A DNA stretch of 27,500 nt from Symbiodinium natans (GCA_905221605.1 CAJNDS010002133.1:1-27500), one strand, 5' to 3'. Positions 1 through 8,942 are shown, numbered from the stretch's first letter. Notes: generated by a model from the letters alone, not told the origin. Numbers and translations: made by a program.

Positions 1-89
1 TGGCGTTTTTTTCCACTCCATGAGCGCCGTTTTTTCCTTGACTCCGGGAAGAGGCAGGGTTCGGCTGTCAGTTTCATTTAAGGAGTTCT

Positions 90-1253
90 TTACAATAACA
101 GTTCTGCTGGTGACCACCGAGTGGCCTCGCACGAGACCAAGGGGAATGCGGGCCGATGAAACCCCAGATCCTGGAAGCTCGCCATCTTCTCCGCCACGCC
201 TCTGAGGAACACTTGGTTCTGTTTTTTCGAGGTCAGGGCAGCTGCTATATAAACATGTTGTACGTCCTCGGCCCGCTGCTTCTTTGTTGTCTCCTTCTTG
301 GCGCGGCGGCTGCGAGAGACTAGGATCTCTTTCGCAGACAGACCGAAGACCTTGTTCTTTTCAAGGACAAGCCTCTGCGATCGAAGGCCACCGTCTGAAC
401 CCACAGCGACAGCGTAGTCCGAAAAGCCCACGGTGCCGCCCTTGGAGACCATGTCTTGCGCAATCTTGCAGACACTGTTCAAGATTTTCTTTGAAAACCG
501 ACCAAAGGCACCTCTGCGCGTCCATGGTTGGCTGGGCCTCTCCCGGATGCTGTCGCCGTTCCAAACATAAAGCACCTTATTCGGTCTCTTCGCCTTCAAA
601 AAGGATTCGCACAGCTGAGCTCTCACCGCCTCAGTCTTGAGATTTTTGAACGGGAGCTGCAACACCTGTGTCCGCTTCTCTAGCCAGCGCTTCACTTGGG
701 CATCGTCCCCCAATGCCTCCTCTGCTGCAGTGGTCGCCGCAGCATGCTCGGCCCCGCCCTCCGCGACAACAGACCAGAGTTTTTCGGCCAAATCGACCTG
801 GACCTTCGCCCCTTCGGCCAAGAAGCCAAAGCGATTGTGCTTGGACAAAAAGACCATGTCCCTCGCGTATCCGCCGGAGAGGACCTGCAGCAGGATCTCG
901 GCCAACTTGCGAGCGCGATCATCCTTGTCCTCGAACCATGACCCCAAAGACACTCTTGGGCGGCGCGGCTTTCCCTGCTCCGCCTCCTCCTCATCATCCT
1001 GCTGGACGCCAGCATGTTTTTCAGCTGGGTCCTCGTCGTGCTCCTCCTCTTCCTCCTCCTCCTCCACACGGCTGGTCTGGACATACCTGTCCCCCTCTAA
1101 GAGACGCACTGGCCGCGCAAACAAGGCCAGGACGTCCAAGACGTCCGTCGCTCGCGACTCGTCTTCTGCACGTGCTTTGGATTCCAGCGAAGACAACAGA
1201 AGCATTGCCCCGAGAGTGAGCGCCAGGAAACTGGTGTGCTTTAGTGCGTTCAT
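90..1253 (-). CDS. Unrecognised protein with N-terminal signal/anchor and acidic run
   Basis: Uninterrupted minus-strand frame of 387 residues from an ATG at 1253 to a stop at 90. The frame stays open upstream to 1445 with other possible ATGs, but this start directly precedes a good secretory signal: basic MNALKHTS, a hydrophobic core FLALTLGAMLLLSSL (about residues 9-23), then a polar KARAE cleavage-like region. An acidic stretch with eight consecutive Glu follows at about 64-71, then a mixed-charge part with Arg/Lys-rich segments towards the C-terminus. It may therefore enter the ER or be membrane-anchored at its N-terminus. An AG two bases before the ATG could accept a spliced leader. The start lies 210 bp after the stop of the previous gene, which fits a one-way gene array. 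I recognise no family and assign no function; an intron near the end is possible. Confidence 0.6.
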   Translation of the reverse strand: MNALKHTSFLALTLGAMLLLSSLESKARAEDESRATDVLDVLALFARPVRLLEGDRYVQTSRVEEEEEEEEHDEDPAEKHAGVQQDDEEEAEQGKPRRPRVSLGSWFEDKDDRARKLAEILLQVLSGGYARDMVFLSKHNRFGFLAEGAKVQVDLAEKLWSVVAEGGAEHAAATTAAEEALGDDAQVKRWLEKRTQVLQLPFKNLKTEAVRAQLCESFLKAKRPNKVLYVWNGDSIRERPSQPWTRRGAFGRFSKKILNSVCKIAQDMVSKGGTVGFSDYAVAVGSDGGLRSQRLVLEKNKVFGLSAKEILVSRSRRAKKETTKKQRAEDVQHVYIAAALTSKKQNQVFLRGVAEKMASFQDLGFHRPAFPLVSCEATRWSPAELLL

Positions 1254-1462
1254 ACTGTGCGTCGTGAATTTCGTTGTCCGGACAAGACCACAGTGCAGCA
1301 GAAAATACATTGTCTCCAACACATACGCGAGACTGCCAGGCATCGCCGCTTTGCAGCCGTTCAGAAGCATTCGGAGCTTTTCCTGGCTTCGGACAAGGAA
1401 GCCGGCATAGAGAGAGTCCGTAAACCCACAATGAACACACAACAATCAATCAACAAGAACGG

Positions 1463-2406
1463 CTAGTAGTCTGCCAGTGCTGCCCAAGACACCGAGTGGA
1501 GAGAAAACAAGGTCCTGCCCCAGCGCCTCTCCAACATCAAGAAGATGTCGCATGTGGCAGTGTCTTTGAAGCTGGCAACAGCGGATTTGCTCCCGATCAA
1601 GAGGGTGCGGTTCATTTCGCGCCCATCCACATAGTGGATCTTGTCCCTTTCTTTCAGGAGGTCCACCTGCTCCGCCAGCGTGCAGCCCTTGTATGTCGGG
1701 GATTCCAGGACCGTCTCGAGACGCCGAAGCCAGCAGATATAGGAGCACGACAATGACACGAGGGTGCTCGTCCGTGCCTGCGACTGCAGGCCCAAAATGG
1801 CACTTCGGACCGCCCCATCTGGGTCCTCTGCCGATGTAACCAAGTCATGGGCCTGCAGCTTCACACACACGGCCAAGTCGAGCCACTGCTGGATGGCGCC
1901 GACATCGCGGTCTAAGATGGACCGCGCCAGACCTATGTAGAAAGCCGCCACGACCGCGTGCCCCTCAACCAATGGGCAGCGCTTGAGACCGGACGCTCTG
2001 TCCTGCCATGCTGCGGCCTCTGAGGCACGCAGGAGGATGGGCAAGTCCATTGGCCACCGACCGCCGAGGAAAAGCGTGCGGGACGCCCGCACCAAGTCCA
2101 GAAATGAAACCGTCTGCACAGCGGTGTGGCCTGAGTCGACATGGACCCAGAACACACTGCCGGTCATGCTGTAGACAGACCCTTTCGCCAACGCACTGTG
2201 CAGGTCCTTGGCCGACCAGTGGTCGGAAGCACCTCTTTCAGGGGCTAATGTAAAAAAGTGATGCGCGATGAGGAAATGTCTTACAGTGGGGTTGAGGGCC
2301 CAGGGGTGAAGGATCTTCCCGAACAGAGACAGAAGAGACAGAAAAAGAGTGACAGAGAGAAAGAGACAGAGAGGGAGAGGGAGAGGGAGAGAGAGAGAGA
2401 GAGACG

Positions 2407-2460
<54 letters not shown>

Positions 2461-2577
2461 AACAGGCAGACAGACAGAGAGACAAAGACAGGAAGAGACG
2501 AAGACAGGAAGAGACCAAGAGACAGAGAGACAAAGAGACAGCGAGAGACAGACGACAGGGACAGACAGAGAAAGAAA

Positions 2578-2621
<44 letters not shown>

Positions 2622-2869
2622 AAGCGAGCCTGCCGCCCCTATGTCATGCCCCCTGCACCGCAGCTGGTCCACCAACCATTCTGGTAGGCCCCGAATGAGT
2701 TCTCCTGTGGGACGTAAGGACATGTCCAAGGGCGGTGGCCATGACCATAGTGGCCGAGGCCGCTTCTCCTGGTGTTGACGACGATGCGTCATACATCTAC
2801 AAACCAACCCTGACCTGCCGGAGCCCAATTGGCCTGCCGCAGTCCAAGTAGCAGCGAATCACTGCCCAT
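1463..2869 (-). CDS. Unrecognised protein, three-exon model with CT-tract intron
   Basis: Model: exon 1 2869-2815 (MGSDSLLLGLRQANWAPA), GT donor; exon 2 about 2768-2673; exon 3 about 2244-1463. Phases agree (phase 1 at both joints), giving about 310 residues. The last exon is the firm part: a long open frame of normal composition containing FWVHVDSGHTAV, an amphipathic middle and the segment LAEQVDLLKERDKIHYVDGR before the stop. Intron 2 contains about 290 bp of nearly pure CT on the sense strand, ending in CATTAG before exon 3; an earlier acceptor is possible because the frame is open further upstream. No known domain was recognised. Exons 1 and 2 are short and could be wrong. Confidence 0.5.
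2330..2620 (+). repeat. (GA)n-rich microsatellite tract
   Basis: Long interrupted GA tract with GACA and GAAA variants. It reads as CT on the minus strand, the sense strand of the gene containing it, so it can double as a very long polypyrimidine tract before the 3' splice site. The Leu/Ser and Arg/Glu repeat frames crossing it are artefacts of the dinucleotide. Confidence 0.95.
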
Positions 2870-2944
2870 TGACCCTACCCCCCCCTGCTCTCGCTTTTTA
2901 CGCCAAACATTCCCTACCCTCCCCCGCCTCTTGCCAAACAGGAA

Positions 2945-3540
2945 AGGGTGACGTCACCCTGCTCACTTTTCTTGAAACCCCTCGCGACCCCCCCCCTCCC
3001 CCTCCTCCTAAAAGAAAAGACCAGCATGGCCGCCCTGCTGTGCGGGACGAAGACCCATTGAACCCCAAACCCGAAACCCTACACCCTGAACCCTAAACCA
3101 TCACCTAAAGCCAAAACCTTCAACCCGACCGCAGACCCCAATGCAGCCCCGCACAAGCCCCGCCCTGCCCTTGACTCCCTTGCGAAACACCGAACAGGAG
3201 GATGACGTCACCCTGCTCTGATTTTTTTTGGGCCTGCCCGTAAAACCCTGCTCTGATGTTTGCGCCTGCCCGTACACCTCTTCCCAAGCAGCCCTGCGAA
3301 ACACCGATGCAGGAGGATGACATCACCCTGCTCTGATTTTTTTTGGGCAGGCCCGTGCACCTCTTCCCACCCGACCGAAACAGGAGGGTGACGTCACCCT
3401 GCTCTGATTTTTGGACCTCCCCGATACACCTCTTCCCACCGAAACAGCCCGTAGACCTCTCCCGTGCAGCTCTGCGAAACAAGCCCAAACGGGAAGCTCC
3501 CAGCAACCCCAAAACCAGGGCAGGGTGACGTCACCCTGCC
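2945..3540. repeat. Cluster of repeats centred on a palindrome with a TGACGTCA core
   Basis: Five related copies contain the palindrome AGGGTGACGTCACCCT: exact at 2945-2960, 3385-3400 and 3522-3537, one mismatch at 3199-3214, two at 3314-3329. The 3519-3540 copy extends to a perfect 22-bp palindrome. Copies share flanks such as GCTCTGATTTTT and segments like CACCTCTTCCCA and CTGCGAAACA, so the whole is a degenerate minisatellite of roughly 70-120 bp units. The centre is identical to a cAMP-response-element octamer, but whether any protein binds it here is unknown. The region is open in several frames because of its repeat composition. Confidence 0.85.
3060..3120. repeat. Degenerate CCCTAAA-type telomere-like repeats
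   Basis: Short run of AACCCTAAACC-like heptamers with substitutions, next to the palindrome cluster. It is the first of many interstitial telomere-like patches in the window. Confidence 0.8.
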
Positions 3541-3732
3541 ACCCTTCTTGGTGGGCCTGCCCAGCCCTCTCATCCAGGCATGTTGTTTTAAAGAGGCCCG
3601 GTCGAATGCCCAGAAAGCAACCTTGTTTGAGAGAACTGGGAGCCCTTCCTCTGAGGGCCAGGCTGGGCCCAAACCAGCCCTCGATCGGAGGCCTGAGTTT
3701 TTCGACAAGATAGACGTGATAGGACTGTACAC

Positions 3733-3812
3733 CTGCCATCTGGAATGAGCGAGCCACGACTTGGCCACGGGCACCACTGCGAGGCTTCGGTCCTGCGCCG
3801 CGGAACGGTCAT
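3733..3812 (-). other. Possible exon (weak)
   Basis: An ATG at 3812 opens a frame of 26 residues (MTVPRRRTEASQWCPW...) ending at a good GT donor (GGCAG then GTGTAC) at 3733. It lies 79 bp downstream of the stop of the small basic gene. No convincing partner exon was found before the palindrome repeats, so this is only a candidate first exon. An alternative frame over the same bases reads LAVVPVAKSWLAHSRWQ. Confidence 0.2.
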
Positions 3813-3890
3813 GCTGCGAACGCTGCGAGAGCACAGCAAGAATGGAAAGAATCAGCCAAGCTCTTTAGTTCATTTTCGCGCACCTTTTTT

Positions 3891-4557
3891 TCAACAAATG
3901 TCCTTGAATCTGCTCCCCGCTTTTGAGGGAGACCTTTGAGACCGACCGACCGTCGTCTGGCTTCGCGTACCGCTGCTGGCTGCTTTGCTCCGACCGGAGG
4001 CTGAGGCGGCACTCTCCCGCTTCCTTTGTGGCTTCTTGATCTTCAGGCCCTTCTTCTTCACATTCTTCCTGGTCTTGCTGCTGGCCTGATCGACCAAAGT
4101 GCCTTTGCGCCAAAAGTATAGCCTGGGAGGGGCACACCATGTTTTTGCAGGAGACCGGGACGGAGGACCCTTCGACGCTGCGTCCCAGTGCACAATGCCC
4201 AGGCAGAGGAGTAACATCACAGCAACAGCTTGTACGTCCTGACAATTGCCGGCCAGCTTGGACAAAGCCGTCTCCTCCAGATCGGGCGGGACCTCGATCA
4301 AGTCGAACGGCTGACCCAAGAGCTGCAACTTCTGCCGCGCCGTCAACACACTGGCCGAACCCTGGGGCGGAAGAACCACGATCTTGCTGGACCCGGTGAT
4401 CGTGGGACCTGAGCTGGAGTCAGGGGCAGAGGCACGGGGACGTAAAACCCAGAGAGAGACCGGCATGCCTGGACAATGCTTGCTGCTTAACAGGGGCTTC
4501 ATTGTCATGAGGGTCCTCACTCACTCACCTGCCTTTTTTTCGCAAAGCGCGGGTCAT
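3891..4557 (-). CDS. Small Lys/Arg-rich protein, three-exon model
   Basis: Exon 1 4557-4529 (MTRALRKKG plus two bases) ends at a strong GTGAGT donor. Exon 2 4413-4236 starts after CTCCAG in matching phase and ends at GAC before GTACAAG. Exon 3 4085-3891 starts after GATCAG and ends at a stop. Lengths 29+178+195 sum to 402 bases, a whole frame of 133 residues. The middle holds a hydrophobic part (KIVVLPPQGSASVLTARQ and QPFDLIEVPPDLEE). The last 64 residues are strongly basic (KTRKNVKKKGLKIKKPQRKR) and Ser-rich, suggesting nuclear or nucleolar location and nucleic-acid contact by composition only. No family recognised. Exon 1 is open upstream of its ATG, so the start may lie further 5'. Confidence 0.55.
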
Positions 4558-4776
4558 GCCGCACGCACGCAAGAGTTGGGAGACTGGAGCACGGGGCTGC
4601 ACAGCTTCCGGTGCCTCAGGCCCAGAGAGTCAGCACGCTATGTATACGTTCGAAAAAGACCTTAGTATATGACATGCCCGGAGTCGTATGAGTAGGTGAT
4701 TGAAGACCATTGGGCCCATTCCTGCTACTAGAAGAAGGGACATCACGTGTGCTCACTAACGTGTCGGTCCCCGGCT

Positions 4777-6063
4777 TCAACGCGAATGGGACACAACAAC
4801 ATAAACGAAGAATGGGCCCTCTTGTTTCGCGACGGCTTCGCCGCCACCTGCCTGGTTCAGGCACCTTGAATCGCAAGACCAAGCTGAAATTAGCGCAGCC
4901 TCCATAAAACCGGCACTCTCGCCGTGGGCCAAGACCCCCACTATCCTCATTTTGGACCATAGCGGAAGTAGGGTCCACTGGTCACACGCGTGCTTGTACC
5001 CGTACTGCCGGTTTGTCCACCGGTGAACTGGGCGGCAGGTCTGCCCGATCTTGAAGAGGCAGTGAGACGGGAACCCACGTATGACCGTATTCGCGTGATC
5101 TAAGACCTTCGAAGCCAATGTAAACGGAGTGACGTCCAGGGCCACGTCCGACTCCAGCATGATCGGCTGGATGGCCTCCATGATACCAGGCAATTGGACC
5201 AAAGCTGGCGGTACCAACGTTTTCCAATAGTTCGGGGAGACTAACTTCGTCCCCATGGAGGTTTTCATGCTTTGCACGGCTGCTGGACGTTCTCCGTGCT
5301 CTGGCTGCCCTGCACATGTGCACAGGCATGTGGCAAGCATTCAGGGCATTTTGTTTCAACCACAACAAACAAAGACATGCCTAGTTTTTCTTCTCATAGG
5401 TAGCCAAAGAGCTGGGACCGAAACCAGCCTTTGCTGAGTTCACAAGCTCCTGAAGCCACGCGGACGAGTCGTCAGTGGTTGATGGCCCCGCCAACAATTC
5501 CGACAGCCACTCATCATCCGAATCCATGGCTGATCCCGTGGCACGTCCAGTGACTACACTCCAACCCCTGAGTGACAGCAGCACGCACACCCTCCGTTCC
5601 TTATCATGTAAGCCCTCCGACCACTCGTTTCTGACCCTGAGCAGAAAGTTAACGCCACACGACATGCGTCCGAGTATAGCTTGAGGGTCAGGGTTTCCCT
5701 TGGGTGACAAAGCCCGAAACCCTAAGCCCTGAACCCTAAACCCTAAACCCGAAATCCTAAGACCTCAACCCTAAACCCGGATGCACTGAGGCATGAACAG
5801 CAGTTCCGGCCACCGGGAGCTCGGTCGATGCTTTGCGACACATCGCAGAACACGTAGGACTTGCCCAGCCAACCTTGCCCACGCGCTTTGGCCTCGGCGG
5901 CCTGAAGGACCTCCTGCTCACGCCTCAGGAGACCCGGCAAGGTCCGAAGGGGAGGAAGGGAACGCTGCCCGTTCTGCGTCTGCCTCCAGAGCTCATGACG
6001 GGCCTTCCACTTCAAGCCACGCTTCAGGCCGTACTTCTGCACGCCAGTTCTGGGCTTGACCAT
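4777..6063 (-). CDS. GIY-YIG-type nuclease-fold protein, three-exon model
   Basis: Exon 1 6063-5874 (MVKPRTGVQKYGLK..., basic and helical) ends CAAG before GTTGGC. Exon 2 starts at 5529 after GGATCAG (AMDSDDEWLSELLAG..., acidic) in matching phase. Exon 3 runs from about 5304 to the stop at 4777. The exon 2 end is uncertain: a GC donor at 5405 (phase 0) or a GT donor at 5425 (phase 1) both work. About 280 residues in all. Exon 3 carries FKIGQTCRPVHRW (about residues 189-201), matching the YIG half of the GIY-YIG motif with its following Arg. It is followed by ESAGFMEAALISAW, matching the helix with the catalytic Glu, and CLNQAGGG, matching the conserved Asn. The first GIY element is not clear, so activity is uncertain. 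GIY-YIG domains occur in repair nucleases, homing endonucleases and Penelope-like retroelements; no reverse transcriptase is seen here. The ATG lies 170 bp after the methyltransferase stop. Confidence 0.65.
5705..5790. repeat. CCCTAAA-type telomere-like repeats inside an intron
   Basis: Run of AAACCCTAA/AACCCTGAACCC heptamers with substitutions between exon 1 and exon 2 of the GIY-YIG gene model, so these repeats sit in intron 1. Confidence 0.85.
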
Positions 6064-6168
6064 GGCAGAGGAGCCGGACGAGGACCTCGTGGACAGGCGA
6101 CCTCAGGCATGCCCACACTGCGAGGGTTCAGAACAGCAATGAGTGTTGTTCAGAAACACATATATATA

Positions 6169-6259
6169 TATGTCATTTTATTAACGCCAGGACTCCTTCA
6201 CAGCAATGATGTCAAAAAAAAGAACAAGTATGTCATTTTATTAACGCCAGGAGTCCTTC
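6169..6259. repeat. 60-bp-period direct repeat spanning the methyltransferase stop
   Basis: A 31-base segment ending in CAGGACTCCTTC or CAGGAGTCCTTC occurs at 6169-6199 and 6229-6259, exactly 60 bp apart, with one mismatch. On the minus strand the upstream copy encodes the end of the methyltransferase (EGLLALIK and stop). The second copy encodes EGVLALIK and a stop, just 3' of the gene. Both contain AATAAAA overlapping the last codons. Confidence 0.9.
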
Positions 6260-6979
6260 TCTCAAGTAGTCCGACAAAGTCCTGGGGCCAGCCTTGTGGG
6301 TGACCGCCGCAGTAATCATTCTGGTCGCCACCTGGGCAAAGGCCGCCTCAGACTTGCACAAGTCCACGTCCTCACGGACCAAAAGAATCCACAGGCGAGG
6401 CCGCCGGATGGGTTTGCCCAAGTCACTGGAGCAAAATCTGACCACCCTGACCTTGTAGTTGCACACATGCTTCTGCATGATGCGCAGCGCCTGGGTCCAG
6501 ACGCGGCCGAAGCCCACCACGTTCTCCAAGAACGCGCAGGGCGGTTGGCAGACCGAAATGGTCCGCAAGGACTCTTCAAAGAGCCCGGCCTCTGGGTGAT
6601 CCCAGAACCGCCCATCTCCATTCAGCCGAGACCAGGGCTTGCAGCTGAAGCCGGCCGTGTAGACCTGGACCTTGGCCTTGGAGACCTCAGACCGTGGCCT
6701 TTTGAACATGTCGGACCACAGGGTTCCAGGCCTGTGATTGGTCCGAAGCCATGCCCGACTGGCCGCAGAGGCGTCCGAGGCGAAGACCAAGTCATGCCTC
6801 ACCTTCATGGCCTTGAGCGCTGTCCCTGCCGCCTCCAGACCAGCGCAGTCAGACCCCAAGCGCAGAGGCGGCAAAGTCAGACCAGGCCAACGTAGCTTTG
6901 CGCCCACCTCTTTCCTGGCATCCAGCATCTGTGCGCGGGTCGTCTCGTACCAGGACCCAAGGCCGGGGACCACGGCCAT
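6233..6979 (-). CDS. C5-cytosine DNA methyltransferase (compact, single exon)
   Basis: ATG at 6979 to stop at 6233, 248 residues. The family transfers a methyl group from S-adenosylmethionine to C5 of cytosine in DNA. Visible motifs in order: motif I LRLGSDCAGLEAAG (about 39-52, cofactor binding); motif IV AGFSCKPWS (about 109-117) with the expected nucleophile Cys113, although the usual PCQ is SCK; motif VI LENVVGF (Glu152); and motif VIII IRRPRLWILL (about 191-200). No clear motif IX or X is seen, and the protein is shorter than bacterial enzymes of about 300-400 residues. It is therefore a minimal or C-terminally reduced enzyme, or extra exons were missed. The N-terminal codons lie in a locally duplicated sequence and the C-terminal codons are duplicated downstream. 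Methyltransferases of this class have been reported inside dinoflagellate retrotransposons; no retroelement partner gene is visible here. Confidence 0.8.
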   Translation of the reverse strand: MAVVPGLGSWYETTRAQMLDARKEVGAKLRWPGLTLPPLRLGSDCAGLEAAGTALKAMKVRHDLVFASDASAASRAWLRTNHRPGTLWSDMFKRPRSEVSKAKVQVYTAGFSCKPWSRLNGDGRFWDHPEAGLFEESLRTISVCQPPCAFLENVVGFGRVWTQALRIMQKHVCNYKVRVVRFCSSDLGKPIRRPRLWILLVREDVDLCKSEAAFAQVATRMITAAVTHKAGPRTLSDYLREGLLALIK

Positions 6980-7112
6980 GACCAAAACCGGTCTCCAGAT
7001 CTATGTGTCGTGCCAGGACCCAAAACCGGTCTCCAGACCTAAGTGTCGTGCCACGATGTCACAAGGCCGGGGACCACGGCCGCGGCGGTTCCAAAACCGG
7101 TCTCTAGAACTA
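6955..7112. repeat. Short tandem duplications at the 5' end of the methyltransferase
   Basis: CAAAACCGGTCTC recurs near 6983, 7020 and 7092. GTGTCGTGCCA recurs near 7004 and 7043. GGCCGGGGACCACGGCC recurs near 6960 and 7065. The last reads AVVPGL in the methyltransferase N-terminus and again in the upstream copy, which soon meets stops. This is local duplication of about 40 and 105 bp. Confidence 0.8.
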
Positions 7113-7364
7113 ACTGTGGCTTGCTGCAATCATAGCGCATGATGTTCACGCTGCGCCATAACTGTTTGTGTAGTAAATGTGGTTGCTTCCTAGACCTGAC
7201 TGTCGGTGATATTTGACTGCCAGCAACCCAGGCCCGTGGATGGTAGACCTGCCTGTTCCCTGAGCTTGCAAACCTGCGGTGACGACCGGGCAAGTGAAGG
7301 CAGCGCGCGTGCCATTTCACAGAACAACAATCAAAGGCAGAAGGACACACACAGACACACACAG

Positions 7365-7560
7365 ACCTAAACCCTAAACCCTAAACCCTAAACCCAAAAC
7401 CCTAAACCCTAAACCCTGAACCCTAAACCCTAATAAACCCTGAACCCTAAACCCTAAACCCTTAACCCTGCACACACACACAGAGACAGACACAGAGAAA
7501 CAGACAGACACAGACACAGACTCAGACACAGACACACACACACACACACACACACACCCT
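7365..7560. repeat. CCCTAAA telomere-like array joined to (CA)n/(CAGA)n microsatellite
   Basis: Near-perfect CCCTAAA/CCCTGAA heptamers at about 7365-7470 follow a short CA tract and lead into CACAGA and CA repeats up to about 7556. There is no gene from 6980 to about 8940 on either strand; besides this array the stretch holds degenerate TTTAGGG repeats, a small foldback element and short unique sequence. Confidence 0.95.
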
Positions 7561-7708
7561 GATTCCTTGAGTGCCGCTGTCATGTGCACAGCGCAGACCC
7601 ATCTGTCCTTGTCCGACCCAACCGGCTCCAAGTCAACGTGGCCCTGCCATGCTGCATAACAAGAAGGCCAATGGAAACAGCAGCTGCTGAGCAATGAGCA
7701 AGGAGCAC

Positions 7709-7805
7709 ATGACGGTCTAAGCGTCCTGCCGCCGTCTGATGAGTACACGTGGGCAGGGGAAAACCGGAGAACAGCAGGACCTGACTTGCTAGGCGTTATC
7801 GAAGC
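7709..7805. repeat. Dispersed repeat A, copy 1
   Basis: Segment starting CATGACGGTCTAAGCG and ending near GGCGTTATCGAA. It matches 10705-10830 with indels; the second copy has an internal duplication around CCCTGCCGCCGTCTC. No coding potential is seen, so this is probably an old duplicated or mobile fragment. Confidence 0.8.
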
Positions 7806-7919
7806 CCTGAACCCTAACATCCTGCAAGCTGAGGGCCCTTGAGCACATCCTGTAAGCTGAGGCCATCACGCATTGCGTGCGTCGCTTCCAAGGTGGGTGG
7901 TTCCCTAGGCGGCTTACAG

Positions 7920-8112
7920 GCTAGGGTTTAGGGTTTATGGCTTAGGGCTTAGGGTTTAGGGTTTAAGGTTCAGGCTTTAGGGAGTAGGGCTCAGGGTTTA
8001 GGGTTCCAAGTTTCGATTCGGGGTTCGCGGAGCATAAGGCATCGGGTTCGGTAGCCTTTGGAGGCTGGTACTAAGGGTTTAGGGTCAAGGGTTTAGGGTT
8101 TAGGGTTTAGAG
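7920..8112. repeat. Degenerate TTTAGGG-type repeats
   Basis: Imperfect heptamers in the opposite orientation to the array at 7365, with variants such as TTAAGG and TTCAGG, ending at about 8110. Confidence 0.85.
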
Positions 8113-8135
8113 CAGCCACACACACCCAGACAAAT

Positions 8136-8223
8136 GGGAGGATCCAAAAGTAGATCCCCTTAAGGGTTCCTAAGAATGACCTAAGTGGTACTATTTGGGG
8201 CCTTGTACTTTTGGGATCCTCCC
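8136..8223. mobile_element. Small foldback/MITE-like inverted repeat
   Basis: GGGAGGATCCAAAAGTA at 8136-8152 is the reverse complement, apart from one extra base, of TACTTTTGGGATCCTCCC at 8206-8223. The 88-bp unit also contains the perfect palindrome CCCTTAAGGG at 8157-8166. It lies just after telomere-like repeats. It is too short to encode anything; a non-autonomous foldback element is one reading. Confidence 0.5.
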
Positions 8224-8395
8224 AAGGGTCTAGGCAGCTTCCTATGTCAAATGACAAAACCAGCAATTCAGTGGCGCGCCTTGGTTGGGCCGACCGCGCG
8301 TGGCTCCGACAACTTCAGGAGCCGGGGCGAGATCTCGATCTTCTTGTCCTCTCGTCATAGCTCAGGTTTTTTTTATATCTCAGGGTTTACGGAGT

Positions 8396-8420
8396 TTAGG
8401 GTTTAGGGTTCAGGGTGTAG
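8396..8420. repeat. Short TTTAGGG-like patch
   Basis: About three degenerate heptamers. Further small patches of the same kind occur at 9303-9330 (TTTAGGG orientation) and 9583-9650 (CCCTAAA orientation). A 14-C homopolymer lies near 8557-8570. Confidence 0.8.
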
Positions 8421-8942
8421 GGACGAAGATCAAAGAAGGTGTCAACAAAGGTCACAGAAGACTGGCTGCAGTCGCGACCTGTGCAGCAAAAGCGGCATGC
8501 TACAAAGGTTTGGAGACTCTGCTCAGCTTCGGAGCTGTCTCGTCTAAGTCCTGAACCCCCCCCCCCCCCGGTCAACCCTACGTGTGCCTTCTTCCTGGCC
8601 ATTTTTTGCGAGGCCTGCACAACCATGATCCTGAGACGCGGGCATTATTGGAACTGAAGGAAGGTTCTTGGCCTCCTTGGGAAGGCATATTAACATACGT
8701 TTATGGGGTGGTAGGAATCAGGATCTCTTCGAGTCACATGTTAAATGTGTTTCTTCCAAGAATACAACGGCATTCTTGTACTCACCCAGGTTACACTTTA
8801 CAGTGAGCCAGATGATAGGCTCTGAACAATGCAGCTTAACCTGCCTTACCCAACAGAATGCAAGAAAACTGGGGCTTGGCACATGTCATCCCCCTCGAGG
8901 TCAAAGCGATGTAGACTGAAACCAATCTTGGAGGCCATGGCC

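Noticed and set aside
637-1410. Long plus-strand Ser/Arg-rich frame
   Set aside because: It is the antisense shadow of the well-composed minus-strand gene at 90-1253.
1463-2533. Extension of the gene into a Leu/Ser-rich N-terminus through the CT tract
   Set aside because: The Leu/Ser run is translation of a dinucleotide repeat; the tract fits an intron better and a phase-consistent upstream exon pair exists.
3101-3834. Minus-strand frames of 130-146 codons over the palindrome repeats
   Set aside because: All frames are open because of repeat composition, and the same peptide phrases recur with the DNA repeat; no stable exon structure.
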